A DNA stretch of 64,000 nt from Polyangiaceae bacterium. GTDB taxonomy: Bacteria; Myxococcota_A; Polyangia; Polyangiales; Polyangiaceae. The stretch lies in NCBI GenBank assembly GCA_015075635.1, contig JABTUA010000003.1:1798001-1862000 (forward strand). Reading direction: 5' to 3'. This document shows positions 43,448-51,114 of this stretch, in pieces. Both the position numbers and the translations under genes were made by a program. A model generated the notes under the pieces. It searched no databases. It was not told where the DNA came from and saw only the letters and a list, made by a program, of their open reading frames with translations. How positions within the stretch are numbered: position 1 is the stretch's first letter; every line of letters starts with the position of its first letter.

Positions 43448-43843
43448 TCAGTACCTTTGCTTGTCGGGGATGACGCCTCGCACGCCGCCCCGAGGATCCG
43501 CCATGTCCCCGCGGAACCGCGGGATCACGTGGACGTGCAGGTGCATCACGGTCTGTCCGGCTGCCTCGCCGGCGTTGAAGCCGACGTTGTACCCGTCGGG
43601 TCGAAGCTCGCGGTCCAGGTCGCGCTTGACCACCTCGACCGCTCGCCAGATTTCGGCCTGCTCCTCCGCGGAAGCATCGAAGTACGTGACCGCGTGCCGG
43701 CGCGGGATGATCAGCGTGTGCCCGTTGCTGACCGGGAAGCGATCGCGGAAGGCGACGACCCGCTCCGACTCGTAGACGAGCGGAGTACCGGCGAGGGAGC
43801 AGAAGGGGCAGGGCACCGCGGGCGAGTCTCGCAAAGCGCTCAC
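43448..43843 (-). CDS. HIT family nucleotide hydrolase/transferase
   Basis: The product is 131 residues from a GTG at 43843, overlapping the helicase stop (GTGA). A CPFC pair at residues 12-15 begins the domain; PVSNGHTLIIPRRH follows. The histidine triad HLHVHVIPR is at residues 101-109 with the nucleophile His103, and GYNVGFNAGEAAGQT precedes it. HIT proteins hydrolyse nucleoside phosphoramidates, dinucleoside polyphosphates or 5'-adenylated DNA. Its place between a helicase and a nuclease suggests action on nucleotides or DNA ends in that module. Confidence 0.9.
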   Translation of the reverse strand: MSALRDSPAVPCPFCSLAGTPLVYESERVVAFRDRFPVSNGHTLIIPRRHAVTYFDASAEEQAEIWRAVEVVKRDLDRELRPDGYNVGFNAGEAAGQTVMHLHVHVIPRFRGDMADPRGGVRGVIPDKQRY

Positions 43844-46800
43844 CCCGACGCCAGCGTCGCGAAGCGCTCGAAGAGGCCCGCGGGCAGGGGATGCTCGAGA
43901 CGCCAGGTGATCGCGATGGGACGGTCACCCGCGTGCTCCACGTAGGACACGGGGCCGACGAAGGCGTAGGGCGCCTTCGGATCCGTGCGCACGAAGAGGT
44001 AGAAAGACCAGCCGTTGTCGGGGCTCTCCAAGTAGCGGCGCCCGGACTCCGCCGAGACGCTGGCGATGCCCTGAGTTTCCCAGTGGAAGAGCTCGCGGCT
44101 GATGGCGTAGTCGCGGTAGCGCGTGGTCGGGCTGAAGTCGCGACCGGACTTGTCGAGCGTCACGAAGAGCAGCTCGCGGCGCTCTTCGGGCAGCTTCAAG
44201 ATGCCACCCTGTGGCGTGCGGCCTTTCTCCCCCGGGCTCACGTACCCGACGGCGGCGAGGATTTCGCGCCGGCGGTAGTGACGGTGGAGCGCCAAGGTCC
44301 AAGCGGGAACGGGGAAGACGTCGTTCGCGGTGGGGACGCGATCGGAGAGCACCTCGGCGAGCTGGACGAGCTCGTCGCGCACCGCCGCGCTCCGCGTGAT
44401 GTACTCCGTCAGCGCTTCCGCGGTGCGCAACACGCCGCGGTGGTGGAGCTGGAACTCGGTCATGAGCAGGCGGCGCCGGTCCGCGGACGTCAGCGGGTCG
44501 TTCGCGCCGTGGGTCAACGCCTGGGTCAGCGAGCGAAGTCGCGTGGGCTCGTCGATGTGGACGAGCCAGCCTAGTCGACGGCTCAGGTCTTCCACTTGGT
44601 CGTCGCGCTCGGCGCTGAGCCCCGCGAGGCGACACAGCGTCGCGAAGCCGCCGGCCTCGTACACCTCTTCGATCTCGCGCCCCGTCGCTTCGAGCAGCTC
44701 GCCGAGGGTCGGCTTCCGCTTCCACTCCGCGGCGAGCTCGGCCAGGTCGCGGGCCAGGTGCTTCGCGCCACTCGCGGCGGCGACCAGGTCCAGCACCTGT
44801 TCGCGCGCCACGCGATCGAGCTGGAGCACGCATCCGCTTGGCAGGTACGGAAACCCTTCGGCCACGGCTCGCCGAATCGCCGCGCGGGGCAAGCCCGCCA
44901 AGCTCGCCAAGAGCGCGTCGTAACGGAACTCGGCGCGATGGCGCCCGACGAAGTCGAGCACCAGACAGCTCTCCTTGCCGCTGTGATGGCGGAGGCCGCG
45001 GCCGAGCTGCTGGAGGAAAAGCGGCACGCTGGCGGTCGGGCGCAAGAGCAGCAGCGTGTCCGCGAAGGGCAGATCCACGCCCTCGTTGTAGAGATCGCAC
45101 GTGCAGAGCACGTTGACCTCCCGCTCCCGGAGCCGTCGTGGCGCGTCGTCGCGCACTTCGTCGGAGCTCTTTCCGTGCACGGCCAGGGCCGGGAGCCCGC
45201 GCGCTGTCAGGCGCTGGGCCACGAACTCGGCGTGCTCGATCGAGACGCAGAACGCGAGCGCGCGAACGCGGCGGACGTCGGACACTCGCTTGTCGAGCTG
45301 CGACAAGATTAGGTCGAGACGCGCCTCGTTGCCGGTGTAGAGCTTTGACAGCGCCGCCAAGTCGTAGCCCGACCGGCTCCAGCGCAGGTGGCGCAAGTCG
45401 GTGTTGTCGGACACGCCGTAGTACTCGAACGGCACGAGCAGCTGGCGGTCGAGCGCTTGGCGCAGTCGGAGCTCCGCCGCGACGTGCCCGTCGAAGTCCG
45501 GCAAGAGGCTCTTGCCGTCCATGCGCTCGGGCGTGGCTGTCAGCCCGAGCAAGATCTCCGGCCTGAGCGCCGGCACGAGCGCCTGGTACGAGTCGGCGGG
45601 CGTGTGATGGCACTCGTCCACCACGACGTAGCGGAAGTGGTCGGCACCGAAGCGCCCGAGCAGGTCTCGCGACACCGCGCTCTGCACCGAAGCGAACACG
45701 TGCTCCCAGCGCGACGGCTCGTGGCCGTCAACGAACAGCTCGCCGAACGCCCCGTCTTTGAGCGCGTTCCGGAACGTCGCGCGCGCCTGCTCGAGCAGCT
45801 CGCGCCGGTGGGCCAGCACCAAGAGGCGGGGCGCGACGCCCAGCCGCTCCGCCTGCCGGCGGTAGTCGAAGGCGGCGATCACGGTCTTGCCCGTGCCAGT
45901 CGCCGCGACGAGCAAGTTGCGCCAGCGCGAGTGGAGGCGCCGCTCGGCCTCGAGCCGGTCCAAGATCTCCTCCTGGAACGGCAGCGCGCGCAGGTCGAAG
46001 AGCACGCGCGTGGCCTCGTCGTCGCTGACGCGCTCCCGCCCGAGCGCCTCGCGCAACCGCCGCCGGTGCCCCTCGTCCGCCGGGTCGAAGTTCTCGAGCT
46101 CGGAGTCGTTCCAGAGGCTCTCGAACGTGCCCGCGAACTTGTCCACGACGTGGCCGAGATCGGCGGCGCAGACCTTCACCATCCACTCTTGTCCGCTGCC
46201 GAGCGCGGTGGCGGTCAGGTTCGCCGAGCCGATGTACGCGGTATGGAGCCCCGTCGCTCGTCGGAACAGCCAGGCCTTCGCGTGCAGCCGCGTCCGCCGC
46301 GTGTCGAACGAGATCTTCACTTTGGCGCCCGGCAGCCGAGCGAGCCACTCCACGGCTTCGACCTCGGTCGTGCCGCTGAACACGCTGGTCAGGAGCCGGA
46401 GCCGCCCACCTCGGCGCGCGAGCTCCTCGAGCGGATCCCGCACCGCCCTGACGCCGCCGACCGTCACGAAGGCGATGAGCGCGTCGACCTCGTCCGACGA
46501 CGCGATCTCGCGCGCCAACTCTCGCCCCAAGCTCGGCTCCGCCGGCCCGCGCGTGAGCAGCGTGCTCGAGGCCAGCGGCGTGCTCGGCCGAGCCGGCCGG
46601 GCGGTCCGGTACAACCCGATCAGCTGTCGGCCCGGCGGCTGCACCGTGTCCTCGGCGCTCGAACGCGCGAGCGCAGGCACGAGCTCGAGCAGCCGGCTCA
46701 GCACCGCATTCGCAACCTCGACCTGCCGCGCCGGGCGCTCGTCCGCCGGGATGGCACCGAGCGCGCGCTCCACCTCTCGCCCCACGTGCCGGGCCAGCGC

Positions 46801-46929
46801 CACGTGAGCGTCGGCCCGGTCGAGCTCACGGAGGTCGCGCGAGATCGCCGGCTCGAGCCCGTCCAGGCTCTCCTCCAGCGCCCGAGTCACCACGTGCTCG
46901 TAGAGACCCTCCGGAAGCGCGCGCGGCAC
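43840..46929 (-). CDS. PLD-nuclease / SF2 helicase / DUF3427 protein
   Basis: The product is 1029 residues, GTG 46929. Residues 130-270 form a phospholipase-D-type nuclease domain with HAKAW (His216, Lys218) and GSANLT. Residues 320-700 are an SF2 helicase: Walker A GTGKT at 345-349, DECHH (Walker B) at 438-442, LGLTATPERMDG, and the QLGRGLRH arginine-finger motif. The C-terminal 300 residues match DUF3427, found on such helicases, with KSGRDFSPTTRYRDYAIS and NGWSFYLFVR. Expected to unwind and cut nucleic acid. Translation is coupled to the HIT and HNH genes. Confidence 0.88.
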   Translation of the reverse strand: MPRALPEGLYEHVVTRALEESLDGLEPAISRDLRELDRADAHVALARHVGREVERALGAIPADERPARQVEVANAVLSRLLELVPALARSSAEDTVQPPGRQLIGLYRTARPARPSTPLASSTLLTRGPAEPSLGRELAREIASSDEVDALIAFVTVGGVRAVRDPLEELARRGGRLRLLTSVFSGTTEVEAVEWLARLPGAKVKISFDTRRTRLHAKAWLFRRATGLHTAYIGSANLTATALGSGQEWMVKVCAADLGHVVDKFAGTFESLWNDSELENFDPADEGHRRRLREALGRERVSDDEATRVLFDLRALPFQEEILDRLEAERRLHSRWRNLLVAATGTGKTVIAAFDYRRQAERLGVAPRLLVLAHRRELLEQARATFRNALKDGAFGELFVDGHEPSRWEHVFASVQSAVSRDLLGRFGADHFRYVVVDECHHTPADSYQALVPALRPEILLGLTATPERMDGKSLLPDFDGHVAAELRLRQALDRQLLVPFEYYGVSDNTDLRHLRWSRSGYDLAALSKLYTGNEARLDLILSQLDKRVSDVRRVRALAFCVSIEHAEFVAQRLTARGLPALAVHGKSSDEVRDDAPRRLREREVNVLCTCDLYNEGVDLPFADTLLLLRPTASVPLFLQQLGRGLRHHSGKESCLVLDFVGRHRAEFRYDALLASLAGLPRAAIRRAVAEGFPYLPSGCVLQLDRVAREQVLDLVAAASGAKHLARDLAELAAEWKRKPTLGELLEATGREIEEVYEAGGFATLCRLAGLSAERDDQVEDLSRRLGWLVHIDEPTRLRSLTQALTHGANDPLTSADRRRLLMTEFQLHHRGVLRTAEALTEYITRSAAVRDELVQLAEVLSDRVPTANDVFPVPAWTLALHRHYRRREILAAVGYVSPGEKGRTPQGGILKLPEERRELLFVTLDKSGRDFSPTTRYRDYAISRELFHWETQGIASVSAESGRRYLESPDNGWSFYLFVRTDPKAPYAFVGPVSYVEHAGDRPIAITWRLEHPLPAGLFERFATLASG

Positions 46930-47367
46930 GAGAACACGATACTCGGCGACGATTGCCGAGTCAGCTGCCCATCCAGCGCTGGCGGTCGCGCGGCGAGTCG
47001 CCCAGCGAGCCGAGCCGCGCTAGCCGCGCGGATGACGCCCGCTCCGGGCTTGCTGAGCTCGCTCGAGAGTGACCTCGCCGACCTTCGAGCCGTGGTCGAG
47101 GATGACCCGCAGCGACGCATCGACTTGCTGGAGCCCGCCGGTCTCTAGGCGCACGCCGCGGCGAGGAACGAGGCAGCGCGGGACAGAGAATGTCACACGT
47201 CACAGGTTGGCAGCGCGGGCCCTGCGACCGTTCGTGACGCACGAGCGGCTCGGACCCGATGCCGTCGGTGCCAACGAGGAGGGCGTTCGACAGCTCCCGA
47301 CACGCGGCGCTCGGGGAGCGCGGTGGTCCGAGGGGGGACCAATGCGGCAGCCATGGTTCGTGCTGGA
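46930..47367. other. Gene-poor stretch between helicase operon and VapBC pair
   Basis: Holds the dyad described above and, on the plus strand at 47032-47148, a short frame of 38 codons with good codon bias (PGLLSSLESDLADLRAVV) that might be a tiny protein or a gene fragment. The rest (47149-47367) shows no feature I can support. Confidence 0.4.
46941..46961 (-). promoter_or_regulatory. Dyad upstream of the helicase gene
   Basis: A perfect 7-bp inverted repeat, ACTCGGC and GCCGAGT, is separated by 7 bases and centred 22 bases before the helicase GTG. It could be a repressor operator or a leader hairpin over the ribosome-entry region, where no clear Shine-Dalgarno sequence is visible. Function not shown. 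Confidence 0.35.
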
Positions 47368-47754
47368 CTAGGCCCTCTCGACGATCACGCCGTGGGAGTG
47401 AGCTGCGAGCGCACGAAGGTCTCTGACGTCGGACGTCAGGACGACCCCGTCTGGCTCGGCCGACGCGACGACGAGCGCGTCGACCGCCGAGCCTCGGCGC
47501 GCGGCGAAGCGCAACGCAGCCGCCCGACGCGCGAGGACCTCGGAGACGCGCTCCTCGACGTTGCACGTCCGGAGCAGGCGGTTCACGTTGGCGTCGCGAC
47601 CGGAGTGGCCGGTCAGGCATTCGATGAGCACTGGGCCTGGCACGAGCGGAGGCCAAAGCTCCTCGCGACGGAGAGCCGCCAGCAGGGCGCTCGTCCGTTG
47701 TGAGCGCTCGGCCAGGCGGCTCAGGCCGCCCGAATCCAAGACGAAGATCGGCAT
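47368..47754 (-). CDS. PIN-domain toxin, VapC-like
   Basis: The product is 128 residues, normal for VapC RNases. The acidic residues expected for the PIN active site are visible: Asp7 in FVLDSGGLS, a glutamate in PVLIECLTG, Asp in AVDALVVASA and Asp in VVLTSDVRDL. PIN toxins cut tRNA or mRNA at specific sites. The start at 47754 follows the antitoxin stop (47763) by 8 bases. The first residues MPIFVLD fit the family. Confidence 0.85.
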   Translation of the reverse strand: MPIFVLDSGGLSRLAERSQRTSALLAALRREELWPPLVPGPVLIECLTGHSGRDANVNRLLRTCNVEERVSEVLARRAAALRFAARRGSAVDALVVASAEPDGVVLTSDVRDLRALAAHSHGVIVERA

Positions 47755-47762
47755 GGCAGGCG

Positions 47763-48017
47763 TCAGCTCGCGCGCCGCGCCGTGCGACGAGGACGGGTCA
47801 TCCGGTGGACGATCGCGTCGGCGCGCGCCTTGTCTGCGCGGGCCGGCTTGCCGACCTCCTGCTCCAGCTCTCCGAGGTACTCGTCGAGCAGAGCGATCTG
47901 CTGCCGCCGACGTAGCTCGGAGCGCACGGCCTCCTGGAGGAGCTCGGACGGCGAGAGGCCGGTGCGTTTGACCTCGCGATGAAGGTCGTCGGGCAGGTAG
48001 ACCTGAATGCGCGGCAT
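47763..48017 (-). CDS. Ribbon-helix-helix antitoxin, VapB-like
   Basis: The product is 84 residues from ATG 48017 (MPRIQVYLPDDLH); an earlier frame start at 48053 would add residues not seen in the family. The N-terminal 45 residues form a ribbon-helix-helix DNA-binding fold (strand RIQVYLP, helix DLHREVKRTG, SPSELLQEAV), followed by a charged toxin-binding tail. It precedes the PIN toxin gene and should repress the pair's promoter as usual for this class. Confidence 0.82.
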   Translation of the reverse strand: MPRIQVYLPDDLHREVKRTGLSPSELLQEAVRSELRRRQQIALLDEYLGELEQEVGKPARADKARADAIVHRMTRPRRTARRAS

Positions 48018-48022
48018 ACGCC

Positions 48023-48028
48023 TATTGT
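48023..48028 (-). promoter_or_regulatory. Candidate -10 element of the VapBC promoter
   Basis: On the minus strand TACAAT lies 5 bases before the antitoxin ATG, so the transcript would be nearly leaderless. It overlaps the palindrome TGTACA, a possible antitoxin operator. The -35 match (TGGCGA) is weak and lies over the truncated excisionase junction. Confidence 0.3.
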
Positions 48029-48055
48029 ACACACACGCGTCACGCCTCGCCATGG

Positions 48056-48235
48056 CCTGTTCTCACTGTCGAAGAGGTCGCCGACCTCATGCGCGTAGAC
48101 CGCGAGACCGCCTACGCCGCGATCGCCGACGGGGGCGTCCCGGGCGTTCGGCGACTGGGGCGATGCATTCGCGTTTCGCCCGACGTGTTCGTTCGCTGGC
48201 TCGAGGAAGGCGACACGAAGGCGCGGGCCCGATGA
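48056..48235 (+). pseudogene. 5'-truncated excisionase-like (helix-turn-helix) gene
   Basis: The frame from 48056 to the TGA at 48233 codes 59 residues beginning PVLTVEEVADLM and continuing through TAYAAIADGGVPGVRR to RVSPDVFVRWLEEG, a MerR/excisionase-type winged helix. It is clearly paralogous to the gene at 63873, whose product starts with 12 extra residues before PVLTVEEVADLM. Here the expected start and leader are absent: the homology begins abruptly next to the VapB promoter, and no good start codon lies in frame before an internal ATG at Met12. Probably non-functional. Confidence 0.7.
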
Positions 48236-48308
48236 GCGTCCGGCGTAGGAAGTGGGTCGATCGTCAAGGCGTCTCGCACGAGGCATGGGCGATTGACGTT
48301 CAGGTCGT
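48232..48308 (+). pseudogene. Integrase N-terminal fragment
   Basis: ATG 48232 overlaps the excisionase stop (ATGA), the normal xis-int arrangement. The first 26 residues, starting MSVRRRKWVDRQGV and including HEAWAIDVQVV, match the N-terminus of phage-type tyrosine integrases (basic patch, Trp, Gly, EAW then xVDV). At about 48308 the match stops, where the reverse-strand ParE fragment begins. All catalytic parts are missing, so it is a remnant. Confidence 0.65.
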
Positions 48309-48397
48309 TCGTCGCCCAGCCCCTCGCGTCGTTCGTCGTACCAGGCTGCCGCGTCGTCGAGCTCGTCCTCGGCTTCAGCGAGGAGAACGAGCTTCAC
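48308..48397 (-). pseudogene. ParE toxin N-terminal fragment
   Basis: The minus-strand frame from ATG 48397 codes MKLVLLAEAEDELDDAAAWY and ends in EGLGDE, typical of the first 30 residues of ParE/RelE toxins. The next residues (RPERQSPMPR) do not fit the family because the DNA past 48308 is the integrase fragment read backwards. The ATG lies within the partner gene (stop at 48375), the standard antitoxin-toxin overlap. The toxin is therefore broken. Confidence 0.7.
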
Positions 48398-48635
48398 GGC
48401 GGGCTTTCAGGCGAGCGGTGATGCGTTCTCGCGCATCTTCCCAGTCCACGAGCCTCGCGCTTCCGTCGGCGACGGCCTGAGCGCGACGATCGAGCTCGGC
48501 GACCCAAGCCGCGGCGGCGTCGGGGTCGGCCTCCTCGTGTAGGCTCTCGAGCAGAACCCGAGCCAGATCGGCCCGAGCATCCGCCGGCAGGGCCAGGGCT
48601 TCAGCGCGCAGTTTGTCCGCGTTCACGGGAGTCAT
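48375..48635 (-). CDS. Antitoxin, addiction-module (ParD-partner-like) family
   Basis: The product is 86 residues from ATG 48635 (MTPVNADKLRAEALAL). It has the pattern of putative addiction-module antitoxins found upstream of ParE: ALPADARADLARVLLESL, DPDAAAAWVAELDRRA, then a Glu/Arg-rich tail with WEDARERI. Its gene is intact while the toxin gene behind it is truncated, leaving it an orphan antitoxin. Confidence 0.75.
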   Translation of the reverse strand: MTPVNADKLRAEALALPADARADLARVLLESLHEEADPDAAAAWVAELDRRAQAVADGSARLVDWEDARERITARLKARREARSPR

Positions 48636-48772
48636 CATAGCGCCAAACATGGTCTTGGCACGACGTCTGGGTCCGCCCAGACCCGGATCCCCGGCACGGC
48701 GGTTGGCCAAGGGGGCAGCGCAACATGGAGCCGGTCGATGCGCTGATCACGCATCAACCAAGCTCCCTGTCC

Positions 48773-48808
<36 letters not shown>

Positions 48809-48960
48809 ATCATGGGGAGGCGGTCGTGATGCTAGTTCAGCATCAACTCGGCTCGATTCGCGTTTGGCTGGACCCGTTTGGTTCCACGGAGATCCCGGAA
48901 ATGGCGCGAGGTCGCGGGACATGGGCGTGACATGACTTCGGCGTTCGTTGTCGGCGCAAT

Positions 48961-49434
48961 TCAGGTCTTGCCCGCCTGGGGGAACTCGCTGGACGCCGCG
49001 ATGTCTGCCTGCCCATGACTGATGTTCCAGCGCAGCCCCGATTTGTACTTCGCAGAGTGGTGAGGGGAGAAACCGTCCCTGCAGTCGGCGAGGAGGTCAA
49101 CCTGAACCACCTGCCTGCCGTGGGCGATGAATTCGAGGAGCTGCGTCTTGCCCGGGACCAAGCTGCCCTCGTTCAGGACGACGAGCCGGACGGGAACACC
49201 ATCGTTGTTTGCGACGCGACGACGGGGCGCCGAGTCGGGTAGTGCGCGGTCGAGCTTTCCCCCCCCAGGCAGGACGGCTTCCTGGCTGCGGCCAGCCCTC
49301 CAGGCAAGCCGTACGGGAGCGCGGCCTTGGAGTGGTGTCGACCAGTCATGTTCCGGGGCTGAGCTTTTCGCCTCGGCAGGAACTGCGCGGGGCAGGGTGC
49401 CCGGCCCGCGTGCCCACGGCCTGACCAAGGTCAA
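48961..49434 (-). CDS. Hypothetical protein, possibly a gene fragment
   Basis: The minus-strand frame from ATG 49434 is 157 codons with strong GC3 bias, most clearly in its last 80 codons (VRLVVLNEGSLVPGKTQLL, VVQVDLLADCRDGFSPHH, SAKYKSGLRWNIS). The C-terminal half looks like a real conserved protein; the N-terminal half (Arg/Pro-rich) is less convincing and the true start could be later. No family recognised. Its position just inside the putative att site suggests cargo or debris. Confidence 0.45.
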   Translation of the reverse strand: MTLVRPWARGPGTLPRAVPAEAKSSAPEHDWSTPLQGRAPVRLAWRAGRSQEAVLPGGGKLDRALPDSAPRRRVANNDGVPVRLVVLNEGSLVPGKTQLLEFIAHGRQVVQVDLLADCRDGFSPHHSAKYKSGLRWNISHGQADIAASSEFPQAGKT

Positions 49435-49482
49435 CGCACAGTAGGGCGACCCGCGGTAGGATGCCGAGCTCAGGGAGGAGTC

Positions 49483-51114
49483 ATGGCGAGACAGATTCTC
49501 ACGGCCGCAGCGGTTGCCGTGGGCGGCGCGCGCGCGGCGGCTCTTGCCTTCGCCACCCTGGCGCTTGCGTGTGGGGGTGTGGCACCCGCGTCGGACTTGG
49601 CCAAGCCGCCGGAGTACAAGCCTGCTGGGGAGGCGAAGTGCAAGGTCACGAAGAGCCAGGGCAAGCCACTCGTCGTGGAGTGGCCGTCCGGCGACCGGGC
49701 TGAGCTCGAGGCGCGCACACGGGATGGCGTTGTGGTGGTTCGATATTCAGGCTGCGAGTTGCGGATCCTCCCGGAGTGTTCGGCAAAGGGCGCGTACGCG
49801 TACATGCCGGTCACGCCCAAGTCGGACCTCGTGACCATTCGCGACGAAGACGAGCTGTACGCGAACATCCCGGTTGGCGCGGCGGGCTTGGAGGGCACGC
49901 TCAAGAAGACCGGCCAGCTCAACGTGTCCACCACGACCGTTGGGCGTTACGTGGCGTATCCTTCTGCTGCCTACCGCGACGAACTCCGGGGTGCTTGCGC
50001 TGGGGCCACCCACATCATCTCCGGATTCACCGTGGGTGCATTCGAGTTCTTCGCTGGCGCCGACGCTTCGGTGGCTGGCGGCGCCTCGGTTCTCGGTGCC
50101 GGTGTGGGTGCGTCGAGCAAGGCTCAGAGGAGCACCCTCTCGTCAGATGGCGACGCCCGGGCGTGTCGCGGTGCTCCCTCGGGTCCCAACGCTCCACCCA
50201 CGGACTGTGGGGCACTCATCCGACTGGAAACCGCTGAAATCCTCACGCCCGGCCAGACGCGGGCGACTCACAGCAGCAAGTCGCGCATCGGGACCTGGGT
50301 GGCTGCGGGGAAGATGTGCAATGGGATTGGAGTGCAGACCCAGGGGCTGCGGCAAACCCTGGTCGTGAGCGAAACCGAGATCACCGCGACCATGAGCACC
50401 AAAGACTGCACTGTGACCAACGCGCACGTCCCCATCCGGGGCGACGACGCGCTGGTGGGGGCTGGGAAGATCAGCTGTGCGCCGCACCCGTGCACGATCT
50501 CGTACAAGGTCAGCGCTAACGACGGGTCGTCCTTCGATTTCAGCAAGGTCTGCCCGGACGAGTTGCCGATCGTGATGCCGGTCATGCTCGGTGGTGGGGG
50601 AGACCTGCTCTTCCTAACCACGGGAGACGCGAAGATCGCCTGCCTCGAGACTTTCGTTCGGCAGGGCGCGGCCCCCGAGATCCCTGCCACGGCTGGTTCG
50701 GAAGACGACGCCCCCGCCAGACGAGAACCGAAGGCGGCGCCCCGGGAACGGCGGGCGCCCGCGATTCCGCGGAGCGCAGGCCAATCGCATGCGGCGAGCT
50801 ACGTGCTTGGTGGCATCGGAGTCACAGGATTGACGGTGGGTCTCTTGACGGGCGGGATGGCGCTCGGCAAGAAGAATACAGTGGACAGCGAATGCGACGC
50901 GGCCAGCCGTACCTGCACGCCGGAGGGCCTCGACGCAGCGAAGTCGGGGCGAACCTTGAGCACCGTTAGCAACGTGAGTTTCGGGGTTGGGATCATCGCG
51001 TTGGGCGCCGCGATCTACTTGATGCTCGATTCTGATGAGGCTCCCAACGCGGCGGTCCTGCGCGGTCCTGGACCGCAGGGGCCCGCTGCCGTGTTCAACG
51101 GGGTCCGGTGGTGA
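49483..51114 (+). CDS. Envelope lipoprotein with C-terminal membrane segments, 543 aa
   Basis: ATG 49483 is preceded by GGGAGGAG, a good Shine-Dalgarno. An N-terminal signal segment ends near LALACGG (lipobox). The central part is beta-rich with several Cys. Near the C-terminus are two hydrophobic Gly-rich helices (YVLGGIGVTGLTVGLLTGG and FGVGIIALGAAIYLML) around a DSECDAASRTCTPEG segment, the same layout as in the PEGA protein at 57407-58459. This tail is common in myxobacterial envelope proteins. Function unknown. Coupled by GTGA to the next gene. Confidence 0.7.
   Translation: MARQILTAAAVAVGGARAAALAFATLALACGGVAPASDLAKPPEYKPAGEAKCKVTKSQGKPLVVEWPSGDRAELEARTRDGVVVVRYSGCELRILPECSAKGAYAYMPVTPKSDLVTIRDEDELYANIPVGAAGLEGTLKKTGQLNVSTTTVGRYVAYPSAAYRDELRGACAGATHIISGFTVGAFEFFAGADASVAGGASVLGAGVGASSKAQRSTLSSDGDARACRGAPSGPNAPPTDCGALIRLETAEILTPGQTRATHSSKSRIGTWVAAGKMCNGIGVQTQGLRQTLVVSETEITATMSTKDCTVTNAHVPIRGDDALVGAGKISCAPHPCTISYKVSANDGSSFDFSKVCPDELPIVMPVMLGGGGDLLFLTTGDAKIACLETFVRQGAAPEIPATAGSEDDAPARREPKAAPRERRAPAIPRSAGQSHAASYVLGGIGVTGLTVGLLTGGMALGKKNTVDSECDAASRTCTPEGLDAAKSGRTLSTVSNVSFGVGIIALGAAIYLMLDSDEAPNAAVLRGPGPQGPAAVFNGVRW

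Noticed and set aside
45388-47148. 586-codon plus-strand frame across the helicase
   Set aside because: Antisense shadow of the helicase gene, which has clear PLD, Walker and DUF3427 motifs.
49015-49242. Plus-strand 75-codon frame
   Set aside because: The minus-strand frame 48961-49434 has better codon bias and a more protein-like sequence over the same bases.
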